This document shows, in pieces, positions 1 through 7,368 of a stretch of DNA of 24,923 bases (the stretch's first letter is position 1; each line of letters begins with the position of its first letter). A program made the translations under genes and the position numbers. The stretch comes from Acholeplasmatales bacterium (GTDB lineage: Bacteria > Bacillota_I > Bacilli_A > Izemoplasmatales > Hujiaoplasmataceae), in the NCBI GenBank assembly GCA_003477305.1, contig DMTN01000042.1, forward strand, positions 1-24,923, read 5' to 3'. The notes below the pieces were generated by a model. That model worked only from the letters and a program-made list of their open reading frames with translations, was not told the DNA's origin and did not search any database.

Positions 1-660
1 GGTTCCGAGCGTTTCGACGACGACCGCGCCGTCAGTGACGGTGAATGTTGCGTCGATCTGGACGGAAGCCCAGCTCTGGCCCATCGTGGTCCAGGAAGTC
101 CAACCGGAGTCTGCGACGTTGACACCGAAGCCGACCGCGTCGAAGTTGCCGTTTTGGATTCCATCGGCGACTTCATCGAAACCAAGGGTGACTTCTTCGG
201 AAATGACGAAGTTGTCGAAGGTCAGGGTCGCGAGGCCGTAGAGGCCGAGGCAGGCAGTCAGTTTGAGATTCTCTTCATAGGCGACGTATTCGACGACGAC
301 ATGGTTCGCGCCGACGACGAGGGTGACCGGGATGGCGACGTTCGCGACGTTGTCGGTGGTCGACATTTCCATCGAGAAGGTGCCCGCGACGGTTGCGTTC
401 ACGTCGAATTCGATCTTGTAATGTTTTCCGGGTTCGACGTTGAGGAGAGCGTCGTTCGGACGATACTGAAGCTGGATGTACCAAACTTGTCCGCCGGTCC
501 CGAGGATGTCGACGACGACGGCGCCGTCGGTGACGGTGAAGGTCGCGTCGAGCTGGTGGGTTGCCCACGATTCGTTCAGCGTGGTCCAGGAAACCCAAGC
601 GGAATCTGCGACGTTGACGCCGAAGCCGACCGCATCGAAGTTGCCGTTTTGGATGCCGTT
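1..660. repeat. Direct DNA repeat inside the lipoprotein gene, period 495 bp
   Basis: The DNA at 1-162 matches that at 496-657 closely at a constant offset of 495 bp (165 codons). Both copies encode modules that begin with G-I-Q-N-G-N-F-D-A-V-G-F-G-V-N-V. The similarity is clear at nucleotide level, unlike the more diverged upstream modules, so the last modules arose by a recent in-frame tandem duplication. Confidence 0.85.
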
Positions 661-3327
661 TTCAACCGGCCAGTAGTTGATGGGATCTTCCGGTTCTTCC
701 GGATCTACCGGTTCGGGAATGATCGGTTCGAAATACTGGATGTTGTCGATCACGAGGATCGTCCCGGGAGCAACGAGACCCGGCATGATGAACAGTCTGA
801 ACTGTTCTTGCGTAGCGGTATAGAACAGCGTGATGTGGTTGTCGCCGGCGACGAGGTCGACGAACGTATCCTGATTCAGGCCGTTGTCGGCATTCTTCAG
901 TTCGATCGCGATCTGCGTGGCGACGTTCGAGTTGATGTCGAGTTCGATCCGGTAGACGGCACCGACGGTCATGTCGGCGATTTCCGAGTTGTACTGGATC
1001 TGGCAGGCCCAGATGGCTCCGCCGGTCTGGGTCGTCGTGTTGGTGATGACGCCGCCAGCCATGACGGTGGTGCCGATATAGTTCGGCAGACCCCATGCTT
1101 CGGTGACGCCTTCAGAAGTCCACAGTGCCCAACCGATCGCATCGGCTGCGACGAAGGCGGCATCGGTGGCGAAATCGCCGTTATCGACATAGCCTTCGAC
1201 TTCCTGGGTCGGACGGGAGACGACGAAGTTTCTGAATTCCAAGGTACCTTCTTCACCGCTGTCGGGAGTGAAGGTGCCGAGGTTCATCTGCATGTTGAAG
1301 GTGGCGACGTCGGTTCCCTTGAACGGGATTTCGACGAGGTTGTAGCCGGCAACGAGATCGATGTTCGCATCGATGTATGCGGAAGCGAATCCGGCATCCT
1401 TCAATTGGACGTTGATGCGGCGGGCGTTTTCGGCATAGACGACAAAGCTGAACAGATAGTCGATGTCCTTGACCAAGACGCCGGTGCCTTTGTACTTGAG
1501 CTGGATCGACCAGAACTCGGTTCCGGCCGCTTCGATGTCAAGGTTGACGCCCTTATCGATGTAACGGTTCGTGACGGTCGGATATTCCGCCCAGGTAAAC
1601 CATCCCGTGGCTTCGATGCCATACCAGAGATAGAAGGTGTCGGTCGGGATTTCGACGATTTCATGGGTGATGTAGTTTTCGCCGAGGTCGAGCGATTCGA
1701 CGCCCAGCGGCGTGTCGTTGACATTGGCGACGGTTCCGAAGACGTTGCCGATGACCAGGCCGGGATCGACGGGTTCTTCGCCTTCTTCAGCGTTCACGTC
1801 CTGCCACAACTGGAGGTTGGTGAAGGTGAAGGTGCCGGTCTGGACGAGGTCGCCGTAGTTGCCGAGCATGATCTTCATGAAGAAGTAGTCATACAGCGAG
1901 ACGAATTCGATCTCGATCAGGTTGTCGCCGGCGACGAGGTCAAACGACTGCGTCTTGGAGACGGGCAGAGCGTTGGTCGAGCCGGTGATGTTGACGACAA
2001 GGATGCGGGCGACGGTCGAGTTGACGTTGAACGTCAGTTTGTAGTTGGCGTCCTTGATCAGCTTCGTACCGGCTTTGTTCATGTCGTTCCATTGCAACTG
2101 GATGCCCCAGTCGTTGACAGCCTGGGTCAGGACGACGACTTCGATGCCGTCTTCGATGATTTCACCAGACATCAGAGCGCCGGACGACTGATCCCAGTAA
2201 TAGAACTCGCGGACATAGTCGGCGTCGGTGGTGGTGATGTAGTCGATCATCGTGTCGACGGCGATGTCGGCATTCGTGAAGAAGTCGGGGAGTTCCTCGT
2301 AATCGATGACGATCGGGCCTTCCCAAAGCGTGAAGTTCGAGAATTCGAGCGTTCCGACATTCACGGAGGTCTCGACGACGCCGGTCATGATGTTCATGTG
2401 CAGAACGGCCTGGTTGGCGACGAAGACCATTTCATAGTCGAACGTGCCGGTCAGGATTTCGATGATGCTGTGGGTGTCAAGGCCGTAGTTGTTGTTCGGG
2501 GCCTTGGTGACGATGTCGATGTAGCGGTCGGAAGTGGACGTGAGCGTGAAGGTGATCTTGTAGGTGCGTCCCGCTTCCAGCGCGATATCCGTGAGCATCA
2601 TCGTCTGCAAGCCGTAGCCGACGCCGCCCAGATCTTCCTGGACGATGATCAGCTTGTCGCCTTCGACGCGCACGCCGCCCGTGGTTCCGAAGACGGCGGG
2701 ACTGGCTTTCCAGTAATGCCAGGTGTTGACGCTTCCGTCCCAAGTGGCGAGTTCCGGAGCGGTCCAGTCGGTTCCGAGCCAAACCTCATTGTCGATATCG
2801 TCGGTTTCGACGAACTCGATCGTGATCGGCGCGGCGGAAATCTTGACGTTGCGGGTTTCGCGGGCCATCTTGCTGTTGACGACGACCGTGTAGGTGATGA
2901 TGCAGGTTTTGGCGCCTGTCGACATCAACATGCCGTCTTCGTCGATCTGGCAGGCGGGATCATCGGACTGAAGCAGGATGCGGTCCGCATAGTCGACGCC
3001 GTCCGAGCCGAAGGCGTGAACGCCATCCAGCAGGTCGAACAACTGATTCGCGTAGATTTTGGGTTCTTCGAAGCCCGCGTCCGTGAGTCCGGAGAGGGCG
3101 ATCGAGAACACCGTGGTGGTGACGCCCGTCGTCGTGGTGGGGACGGTGGTCGGTTGGGTCGTGGTGGTGCCCTGAGTGGTCGTGGTTCCGCCGCTCGTTG
3201 TCGTACCGGCAGCTGTGGTCGTGGTGGTGGGGACTTCCGTCGTCGGGATCGTGGTCGTAAGCTGATCGCAGGCGATGATGCCGAACACCAGAAGCAGCGT
3301 CGAAAGAAGCAATAAACCTTTCTTCAT
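1..3327 (-). CDS. Multi-module carbohydrate-binding-like surface lipoprotein (3' end outside window)
   Basis: The visible part is 1109 codons with no internal stop. A lipoprotein signal peptide ends in a lipobox (I-I-A-C, Cys20), so the protein should be lipid-anchored outside the membrane. A Thr-rich linker follows (about residues 22-70), then an Ig-like domain resembling DUF5011 (about 70-165). After that come at least six beta-rich modules of roughly 150-165 residues with Trp-rich N-terminal halves, a recurring W-x-I-Q-L-Q-Y/W pattern and a recurring L-V-A-G-x-N element. These are typical of CBM4/9 (CenC-like) jelly-roll modules. No catalytic domain is visible, but the C terminus is missing. 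I chose the ATG at 3327 over the in-frame ATG at 3336, because AGGAGG lies only 2 nt from the latter and 11 nt from the former. Likely role: binding polysaccharide at the cell surface. The CBM assignment rests on pattern only. Confidence 0.8.
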   Translation of the reverse strand, partial: MKKGLLLLSTLLLVFGIIACDQLTTTIPTTEVPTTTTTAAGTTTSGGTTTTQGTTTTQPTTVPTTTTGVTTTVFSIALSGLTDAGFEEPKIYANQLFDLLDGVHAFGSDGVDYADRILLQSDDPACQIDEDGMLMSTGAKTCIITYTVVVNSKMARETRNVKISAAPITIEFVETDDIDNEVWLGTDWTAPELATWDGSVNTWHYWKASPAVFGTTGGVRVEGDKLIIVQEDLGGVGYGLQTMMLTDIALEAGRTYKITFTLTSTSDRYIDIVTKAPNNNYGLDTHSIIEILTGTFDYEMVFVANQAVLHMNIMTGVVETSVNVGTLEFSNFTLWEGPIVIDYEELPDFFTNADIAVDTMIDYITTTDADYVREFYYWDQSSGALMSGEIIEDGIEVVVLTQAVNDWGIQLQWNDMNKAGTKLIKDANYKLTFNVNSTVARILVVNITGSTNALPVSKTQSFDLVAGDNLIEIEFVSLYDYFFMKIMLGNYGDLVQTGTFTFTNLQLWQDVNAEEGEEPVDPGLVIGNVFGTVANVNDTPLGVESLDLGENYITHEIVEIPTDTFYLWYGIEATGWFTWAEYPTVTNRYIDKGVNLDIEAAGTEFWSIQLKYKGTGVLVKDIDYLFSFVVYAENARRINVQLKDAGFASAYIDANIDLVAGYNLVEIPFKGTDVATFNMQMNLGTFTPDSGEEGTLEFRNFVVSRPTQEVEGYVDNGDFATDAAFVAADAIGWALWTSEGVTEAWGLPNYIGTTVMAGGVITNTTTQTGGAIWACQIQYNSEIADMTVGAVYRIELDINSNVATQIAIELKNADNGLNQDTFVDLVAGDNHITLFYTATQEQFRLFIMPGLVAPGTILVIDNIQYFEPIIPEPVDPEEPEDPINYWPVENGIQNGNFDAVGFGVNVADSAWVSWTTLNESWATHQLDATFTVTDGAVVVDILGTGGQVWYIQLQYRPNDALLNVEPGKHYKIEFDVNATVAGTFSMEMSTTDNVANVAIPVTLVVGANHVVVEYVAYEENLKLTACLGLYGLATLTFDNFVISEEVTLGFDEVADGIQNGNFDAVGFGVNVADSGWTSWTTMGQSWASVQIDATFTVTDGAVVVETLGT

Positions 3328-3357
3328 CTGTGTCATATCCTCCTTATTTCATTTAGC

Positions 3358-3369
3358 GTAACCGTTTAC
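3358..3369 (-). promoter_or_regulatory. Candidate LacI-family/cre-like operator
   Basis: An imperfect 12-bp palindrome (GTAAAC/GGTTAC, five of six arm positions symmetric, CG near the centre) overlaps the expected transcription start of the lipoprotein gene. With flanks it matches the Gram-positive cre consensus except at two outer positions. Position and symmetry would suit repression by a LacI-family sugar regulator; this is inference. Confidence 0.35.
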
Positions 3370-3375
3370 TTAATC

Positions 3376-3404
3376 ATTATATCAAATGATGTTAGCCTTT
3401 TCAA
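3376..3404 (-). promoter_or_regulatory. Sigma-A promoter of the lipoprotein gene
   Basis: The -10 is TATAAT (3376-3381) with an extended TG one base upstream. The -35 is TTGAAA (3399-3404), with a 17-nt spacer. It lies about 50 nt upstream of the start codon, giving a leader of about 40 nt. Confidence 0.85.
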
Positions 3405-3436
3405 CTGATCGCCATCGTCTTTTCAGCGAATTTTTT

Positions 3437-3477
3437 AAAAAAGAAAAAAGAAATATGTAATTGTTTACACATTTCTT
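3437..3477 (-). terminator. Rho-independent terminator of the cation transporter gene
   Basis: A 13-bp stem (arms 3465-3477 and 3448-3460, one G-U pair, 4-nt loop) is followed on the minus strand by a T-rich run. It begins about 22 nt after the transporter stop codon. Confidence 0.88.
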
Positions 3478-3498
3478 GATTGTTTCATCATTTTGATT

Positions 3499-4389
3499 TC
3501 AATGCTCCGGATTCACGTGGATCATGATGTGCTTGACGTCGGGGATTTCCGCTTCGATCCGGTCGTGGACGGCCTCGGCGATGGTGTGCGCCTGACTGAC
3601 CGACAGCTTGTTTTCGACGGCGATTTCGAGGTCGACGTACAGTTTCATCCCGAACATCCGGGTCTTCAGTTCATCGATCTTGACGACCCCGCGATTGGCG
3701 AGGACGACGGCTTCGATCTTGGCGACGGTCATCGCGTCGGCGGCCTGGTCGACGACCCCGGAAAGCCCCATCTTGATGATGCGGAAGCCGGTGCGGACGA
3801 TCAATAGACAGATCGCCACCGAGGCGATCGGTTCGAGGACGGTCAAACCGAGCATCGCGCCGACGACGCCGACGATGACCCCGGCGGATGAGAATTCATC
3901 GCTCCGATGGTCCCACGCCATCGCGGCGAGGGCGGGCGAGGATGCCTTGTGCGCGGCTTTCTTGGTGAACCGGTACATGATCTCCTTGACCAGAATCGTC
4001 ACGAAGGCGGCGATCAGGGCGACGTACGACGGCGGTTCGATCTGGGATCCTTCGATGATGAAACGATAGATCGTGGTGACCGCGTTCTTGCCGATCTCAA
4101 ACGCCGAGATGATCAAGACGACGCCGATGAAGATCGACGCCATGCTCTCATACTTCTCATGCCCGTACTGATGGTCTTCGTCCTTCTCCTTGCGGGCGAA
4201 GATGGCGGCGATCATCGCGGCGATCGCGGTCGCGACGTCGCCGATCGAGTTGACCGCGTCGGTAATCAGCGCGGTGGATCGGCCGACGATGCCGGCAATG
4301 ATCTTCATGACCGCCAAGAAGAAGTTCAGGATGGTGGACAGGATCGTCGTTTTGCGGATGATGCGTTTCTCGGTTTGCGGATCGGTCAT
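3499..4389 (-). CDS. Cation diffusion facilitator family transporter, probably Mn(II) efflux
   Basis: This 296-residue integral membrane protein has the CDF layout: a transmembrane domain (about residues 12-205) and a C-terminal cytoplasmic ferredoxin-like domain. CDF proteins export divalent metals by proton antiport. Family motifs seen: D-A-V-N-S-I-G-D in TM2 (Asn47, Asp51), Y-G-H-E-K-Y-E in the TM2-TM3 loop, and D-H-R-S-D in TM5 (Asp160, Asp164). The transport-site quartet reads N-D-D-D, the arrangement known for the manganese exporter MntE rather than the H-D-H-D of zinc-type CzcD, so I predict Mn(II). I start at the ATG at 4389, with AAGGAG nine nt upstream (4399-4404). An in-frame ATG at 4425 lies in the loop of a hairpin. 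It has its own promoter, leader and terminator, so it is monocistronic. Confidence 0.92.
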   Translation of the reverse strand: MTDPQTEKRIIRKTTILSTILNFFLAVMKIIAGIVGRSTALITDAVNSIGDVATAIAAMIAAIFARKEKDEDHQYGHEKYESMASIFIGVVLIISAFEIGKNAVTTIYRFIIEGSQIEPPSYVALIAAFVTILVKEIMYRFTKKAAHKASSPALAAMAWDHRSDEFSSAGVIVGVVGAMLGLTVLEPIASVAICLLIVRTGFRIIKMGLSGVVDQAADAMTVAKIEAVVLANRGVVKIDELKTRMFGMKLYVDLEIAVENKLSVSQAHTIAEAVHDRIEAEIPDVKHIMIHVNPEH

Positions 4390-4499
4390 CGCCGTCGGCT
4401 CCTTTTTATAGAAAGTGCGGGCCATTGCTGTCCCGCACTTTTATGCTGTCTTTCGACCCGGGGATTCCCCCTGATTGGAAGATGAAGTTGTCATTCCAA
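4390..4499 (-). promoter_or_regulatory. Structured 5' leader of the CDF transporter gene
   Basis: About 105 nt separate the predicted transcription start (near 4497) from the ATG. It can fold into a weak first hairpin (arms 4494-4499 and 4475-4480, possibly cut by the transcription start), a short G4/C4 hairpin (4460-4470), and a strong 10-bp hairpin (arms 4432-4441 and 4412-4421, 10-nt loop) ending 7 nt before the Shine-Dalgarno. No T-run follows the strong hairpin. I do not recognise a known riboswitch class. It could be metal-responsive translational control or simply a stabilising leader. Confidence 0.5.
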
Positions 4500-4503
4500 A
4501 TCC

Positions 4504-4532
4504 ATTATAAGGCCATTTCCAAAAATTGTCAA
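4504..4532 (-). promoter_or_regulatory. Consensus sigma-A promoter of the CDF transporter gene
   Basis: TTGACA (4527-4532), 17-nt spacer, TATAAT (4504-4509): a perfect match to the sigma-A consensus. It starts only 11 nt after the stop codon of the upstream foldase-like gene, and no terminator separates the two. Confidence 0.93.
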
Positions 4533-4543
4533 ACGCGGTTTTT

Positions 4544-7183
4544 TTATTCGTTCGTGTCGTACTGGTCGAAGACCTGCGTGAAGTAGACGTCGGCGATCGC
4601 ATCGATGGCGGTCTTGAGGGCCGCGTCGTCCACGGTGTAGCCGGGGAACGCGCCGTCAAACGCGCCGAGCTGAAGCTGTTCGGCGATCAGGATGTTCAGG
4701 AACCCGACGACGTACATCGAGTCGTGAAGGTCGGTAAAGTAGGCTTCGATCGCGGTTTTGACCGAGGTCGGGATGTCGGGCTTGGTGATGCCGTAGGTTT
4801 CTTCGACGTCGGAACCGGTGCCGTAGACGATTTCATAGAAGCGGAACTCGCAGTAGAGCTGGAGTTGGGCGATCGACGGGACGTCGAATTCGTTCTCGGT
4901 GCCGACGGTATACTTCGGCGTCGTGCCGTCGGTCTCGTAGGTCATCGTGAACTGGGCGGTCGGCTTCTCGAAATCGGAGCCTTTTTCGCAGTAGAGCAGG
5001 TAAGCGCCGTCGACGGAGGCGACGAGTTCGCTATAGTAGAGTTCGTCCTTGTCGATGTTTTCGACGAGATTATATTCGGCGTAAGCGGCGATGAAGCCGT
5101 CGATCATCGACTGTTCGTAGGCGTCGATCGTGGTGAGATAGGTGAGCGAGGCGCTCGAAGAGAGATTCTTGGTCGCGAGCATGAAGCCATACCCCTTGAA
5201 TTCGCCCCAGGTCGCATCCGTGCGCTTCGCCTTGTTGTAGGCGGAGATCAGGTTGGCGAAGGTCCGGGTGTCGTCTTCGTCCATGTAGGCGCGGATCGCA
5301 ATTTCGAAATCGGAAAGCAGCAGGTGGTAGGCCGCTTCGTCGGCGAGGTCAAGGACGAATTTCTCGTAATCGTCGGCGACGCCGTCTTCGTCGCGGTCGA
5401 CATAGATCTGCAGGGTCTGGACGTCGAGGCTGAAGTAATTGTCATAGTAGTCCTGGACAAGGTCGTAGAGATACGTACGGAGCAGATCCCAGTCGTTGGC
5501 GATGATGCGGTCGTACACGGCGTACGGCTGGAGCGTCGACTTGATGTAGAACTTGTTGATCATGTCGGCTTCCGATTTGGCCCCGTAGGCGAGGTACAGG
5601 TATTCCGCGAAGGTATAGAGCGAGGCGTAGGAACTCTGTTCGAAATTCGTCTTGAGCGTGGCGAGCGTTTCTTCGTGTTCGGCGAGTTTTTCCGAGTCGT
5701 TCGTTTCCAGATCGGTGTCGCAGGTTTCATCGACGGTGCAATAGACATCGGCGAAATGCATGTCGAAAACGAAGGCGAACTGTGCGGCGTAGAGGGAATA
5801 CAACCCGCCGTTCTTGTTCATCGCGAAGGCGAGCAGTTCGTCGGCGGTGATCTCTTCTTCATCAAAGATCGCGACGATCGAAGCGTTGCCATCCTCGTCG
5901 AGCTCATAGCCGGTATAGATGCTCTGATAGTCGACGCCGAGGTAGTAATCCTTGACGATGAAGCCGTGTTCGGCGCGGACTTCGGCGATGCGGTTGGAGA
6001 CGAAGCTCGAGGTCGCGAGCTGCTGTTTGACGAGTTCGGCGACGATTTCATCGTAGACGTCCTGCGTGATGATGGTCGCAAGATCTTCGGTGTCGGCGTC
6101 GAAGTCGGACAAATCGACCTTGACGGTATCCGTCAGCTTGAGGATCATGTAATAAGCCGTGTCGGACGCTCCGGCATAGCGGACCGGCTCGTAGGTGAAC
6201 CAGGAATCGTTCTCCGGGTCTTCGAGATAGGAATCATACGAATCAAGCGTGGAGAACAGGAAGGTCGCAAGGCTCGACTGGGCGGCCTTGACGTCGGCGT
6301 AGACATGGTTCATCTCGGGCATCGCCTTCAGTTCTTCGGCGGTGGCGTCTTCGTCTAAAAGGGCGCGGTAGCCGCCGTAGACGTAATTGTACATCAGGAT
6401 GTAGTAGTCGAGGATTTCCGCATCGGTGAGGACGATCGTGTTCTCATCGTCGAACGAAGCGGAGGACACCTGGTCGATCGGCTTGATGCCGGTATAGAGG
6501 CGCAGTTCGCCATGGTAGGAGACGAGGTTGAAGGCGCGCAGGACCGCTTCGGCGTCGGTGAGCGAAAGGAACTTGATCTTGATCGCCTTGGCGTCGACGA
6601 AATAGCTCGACGTGTAGTACTTGGCGACGGCGTCTTCGTCGATGAACCAGGATTCATCGGCGTAGGTTTCATCGAGCATCATGTCGGTGACGAAGTTTTC
6701 CTTCGCGCAGACCATGCGGATATAATCGTTTTCGTTGCCGGAATAGCCGAGCAGGATCATGTTCTGGGCGTATGTGCTTTCGTACTGTTCCCGGTCTTCG
6801 AGCGACAGTTCCGCGATTTCCGCGTCATCAGTGAGTCCGTAGGTGAGATATTTGGCCTTCTCGGTCATCTCTTCTTCGGTCACGGCGGCCAAAGCGGCGG
6901 AAAGCAGGATGGTGTCGACCATGAAAAGCAGCTGGTTGACGCCGTCGTTGATCTTGAATTCTTCATACAGTTCGCCATAGGTGACCGTCACCGATCCCGA
7001 GGTGTTGTGGAAAAAGACCGCGTCCGGGTCGGAAAGACCGGGGACGACCGCGCCGTTGTCGGCCGTGGACGCCGTCGTGGTATCGCCGCCGGTCGCGAGG
7101 ATGATGCCGACGGCGGTCATCGCGCCGACGACCAGGATCGATAATGCGATGATCAGGGTTTTCTTGCCAATGAATTTAAACAT
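4544..7183 (-). CDS. Large membrane-anchored PrsA/SurA-like extracytoplasmic foldase candidate
   Basis: 879 residues with one N-terminal hydrophobic segment (about residues 8-30) and a very acidic, Tyr-rich extracytoplasmic remainder. After a short linker (31-60), the pattern V-T-Y-G-E-L-Y-E-E-F-K followed by G-V-N-Q-L-L-F-M-V-D resembles the N-terminal chaperone region of PrsA/SurA-type peptidyl-prolyl isomerases. A later stretch with Y-Y...A-x-x-I-K-I-K-F and regularly spaced A-E-A-V-L could be a degenerate parvulin domain. A second SurA_N-like element (I-T-A-D-E-L-L-A-F-A-M-N-K-N-G-G) lies near the middle, suggesting internal duplication. PrsA proteins help fold secreted proteins. Odd points: no lipobox Cys, and roughly three times the length of Bacillus PrsA. 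AAGGAG stands 8 nt before the ATG. Function is tentative; a generic secreted protein is the alternative. Confidence 0.85.
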   Translation of the reverse strand: MFKFIGKKTLIIALSILVVGAMTAVGIILATGGDTTTASTADNGAVVPGLSDPDAVFFHNTSGSVTVTYGELYEEFKINDGVNQLLFMVDTILLSAALAAVTEEEMTEKAKYLTYGLTDDAEIAELSLEDREQYESTYAQNMILLGYSGNENDYIRMVCAKENFVTDMMLDETYADESWFIDEDAVAKYYTSSYFVDAKAIKIKFLSLTDAEAVLRAFNLVSYHGELRLYTGIKPIDQVSSASFDDENTIVLTDAEILDYYILMYNYVYGGYRALLDEDATAEELKAMPEMNHVYADVKAAQSSLATFLFSTLDSYDSYLEDPENDSWFTYEPVRYAGASDTAYYMILKLTDTVKVDLSDFDADTEDLATIITQDVYDEIVAELVKQQLATSSFVSNRIAEVRAEHGFIVKDYYLGVDYQSIYTGYELDEDGNASIVAIFDEEEITADELLAFAMNKNGGLYSLYAAQFAFVFDMHFADVYCTVDETCDTDLETNDSEKLAEHEETLATLKTNFEQSSYASLYTFAEYLYLAYGAKSEADMINKFYIKSTLQPYAVYDRIIANDWDLLRTYLYDLVQDYYDNYFSLDVQTLQIYVDRDEDGVADDYEKFVLDLADEAAYHLLLSDFEIAIRAYMDEDDTRTFANLISAYNKAKRTDATWGEFKGYGFMLATKNLSSSASLTYLTTIDAYEQSMIDGFIAAYAEYNLVENIDKDELYYSELVASVDGAYLLYCEKGSDFEKPTAQFTMTYETDGTTPKYTVGTENEFDVPSIAQLQLYCEFRFYEIVYGTGSDVEETYGITKPDIPTSVKTAIEAYFTDLHDSMYVVGFLNILIAEQLQLGAFDGAFPGYTVDDAALKTAIDAIADVYFTQVFDQYDTNE

Positions 7184-7220
7184 GTCGTTTACTCCTTAAG
7201 AAGTGTTTGCACTAGTATCT

Positions 7221-7288
7221 ATTATATAACATTCCATCCGTACAGGAAACTCTTTTCTTTTAAAGTACGCGCGTGCGAATCCATTATA
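7221..7288 (-). promoter_or_regulatory. Two candidate -10 boxes upstream of the foldase-like gene
   Basis: TATAAT occurs at 7221-7226 and at 7283-7288, between the nifJ terminator and the foldase-like start codon. Neither has a convincing -35 at 16-18 nt. One or both probably drive the foldase-like gene. The rest of this 185-bp gap holds the nifJ terminator and one copy of a short motif shared with two other gaps. Confidence 0.5.
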
Positions 7289-7320
7289 GACAACCATAAT
7301 GTGCTTTGTGTGAAGTGCCG

Positions 7321-7354
7321 GAAAAGAAAGGACGGCGCCTTGGGGGCGCCGTCC
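7321..7354 (-). terminator. nifJ: Rho-independent terminator of nifJ
   Basis: A perfect 10-bp GC-rich stem (arms 7345-7354 and 7330-7339, 5-nt loop) is followed on the minus strand by TTTCTTTTC. It starts 14 nt after the nifJ stop codon. Confidence 0.95.
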
Positions 7355-7368
7355 GACGACGTACGGGA

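Noticed and set aside
154..3315. Very long plus-strand open frames at 154-3315, 4526-6358 and 7306-10782.
   Set aside because: They lie exactly opposite minus-strand genes with clear signal peptides, motifs and ribosome binding sites. Their translations are low-complexity (Asp, Val, Gly, Arg) products of the codon bias of the true strand, and no domain is recognisable.
4390..4499. NiCo (czcD) riboswitch, because of the GGGACAGC sequence upstream of a CDF gene.
   Set aside because: I see no four-way junction and the other conserved segments are missing; the GGGACAG lies within a simple hairpin. Also the metal site of the transporter looks Mn-type.
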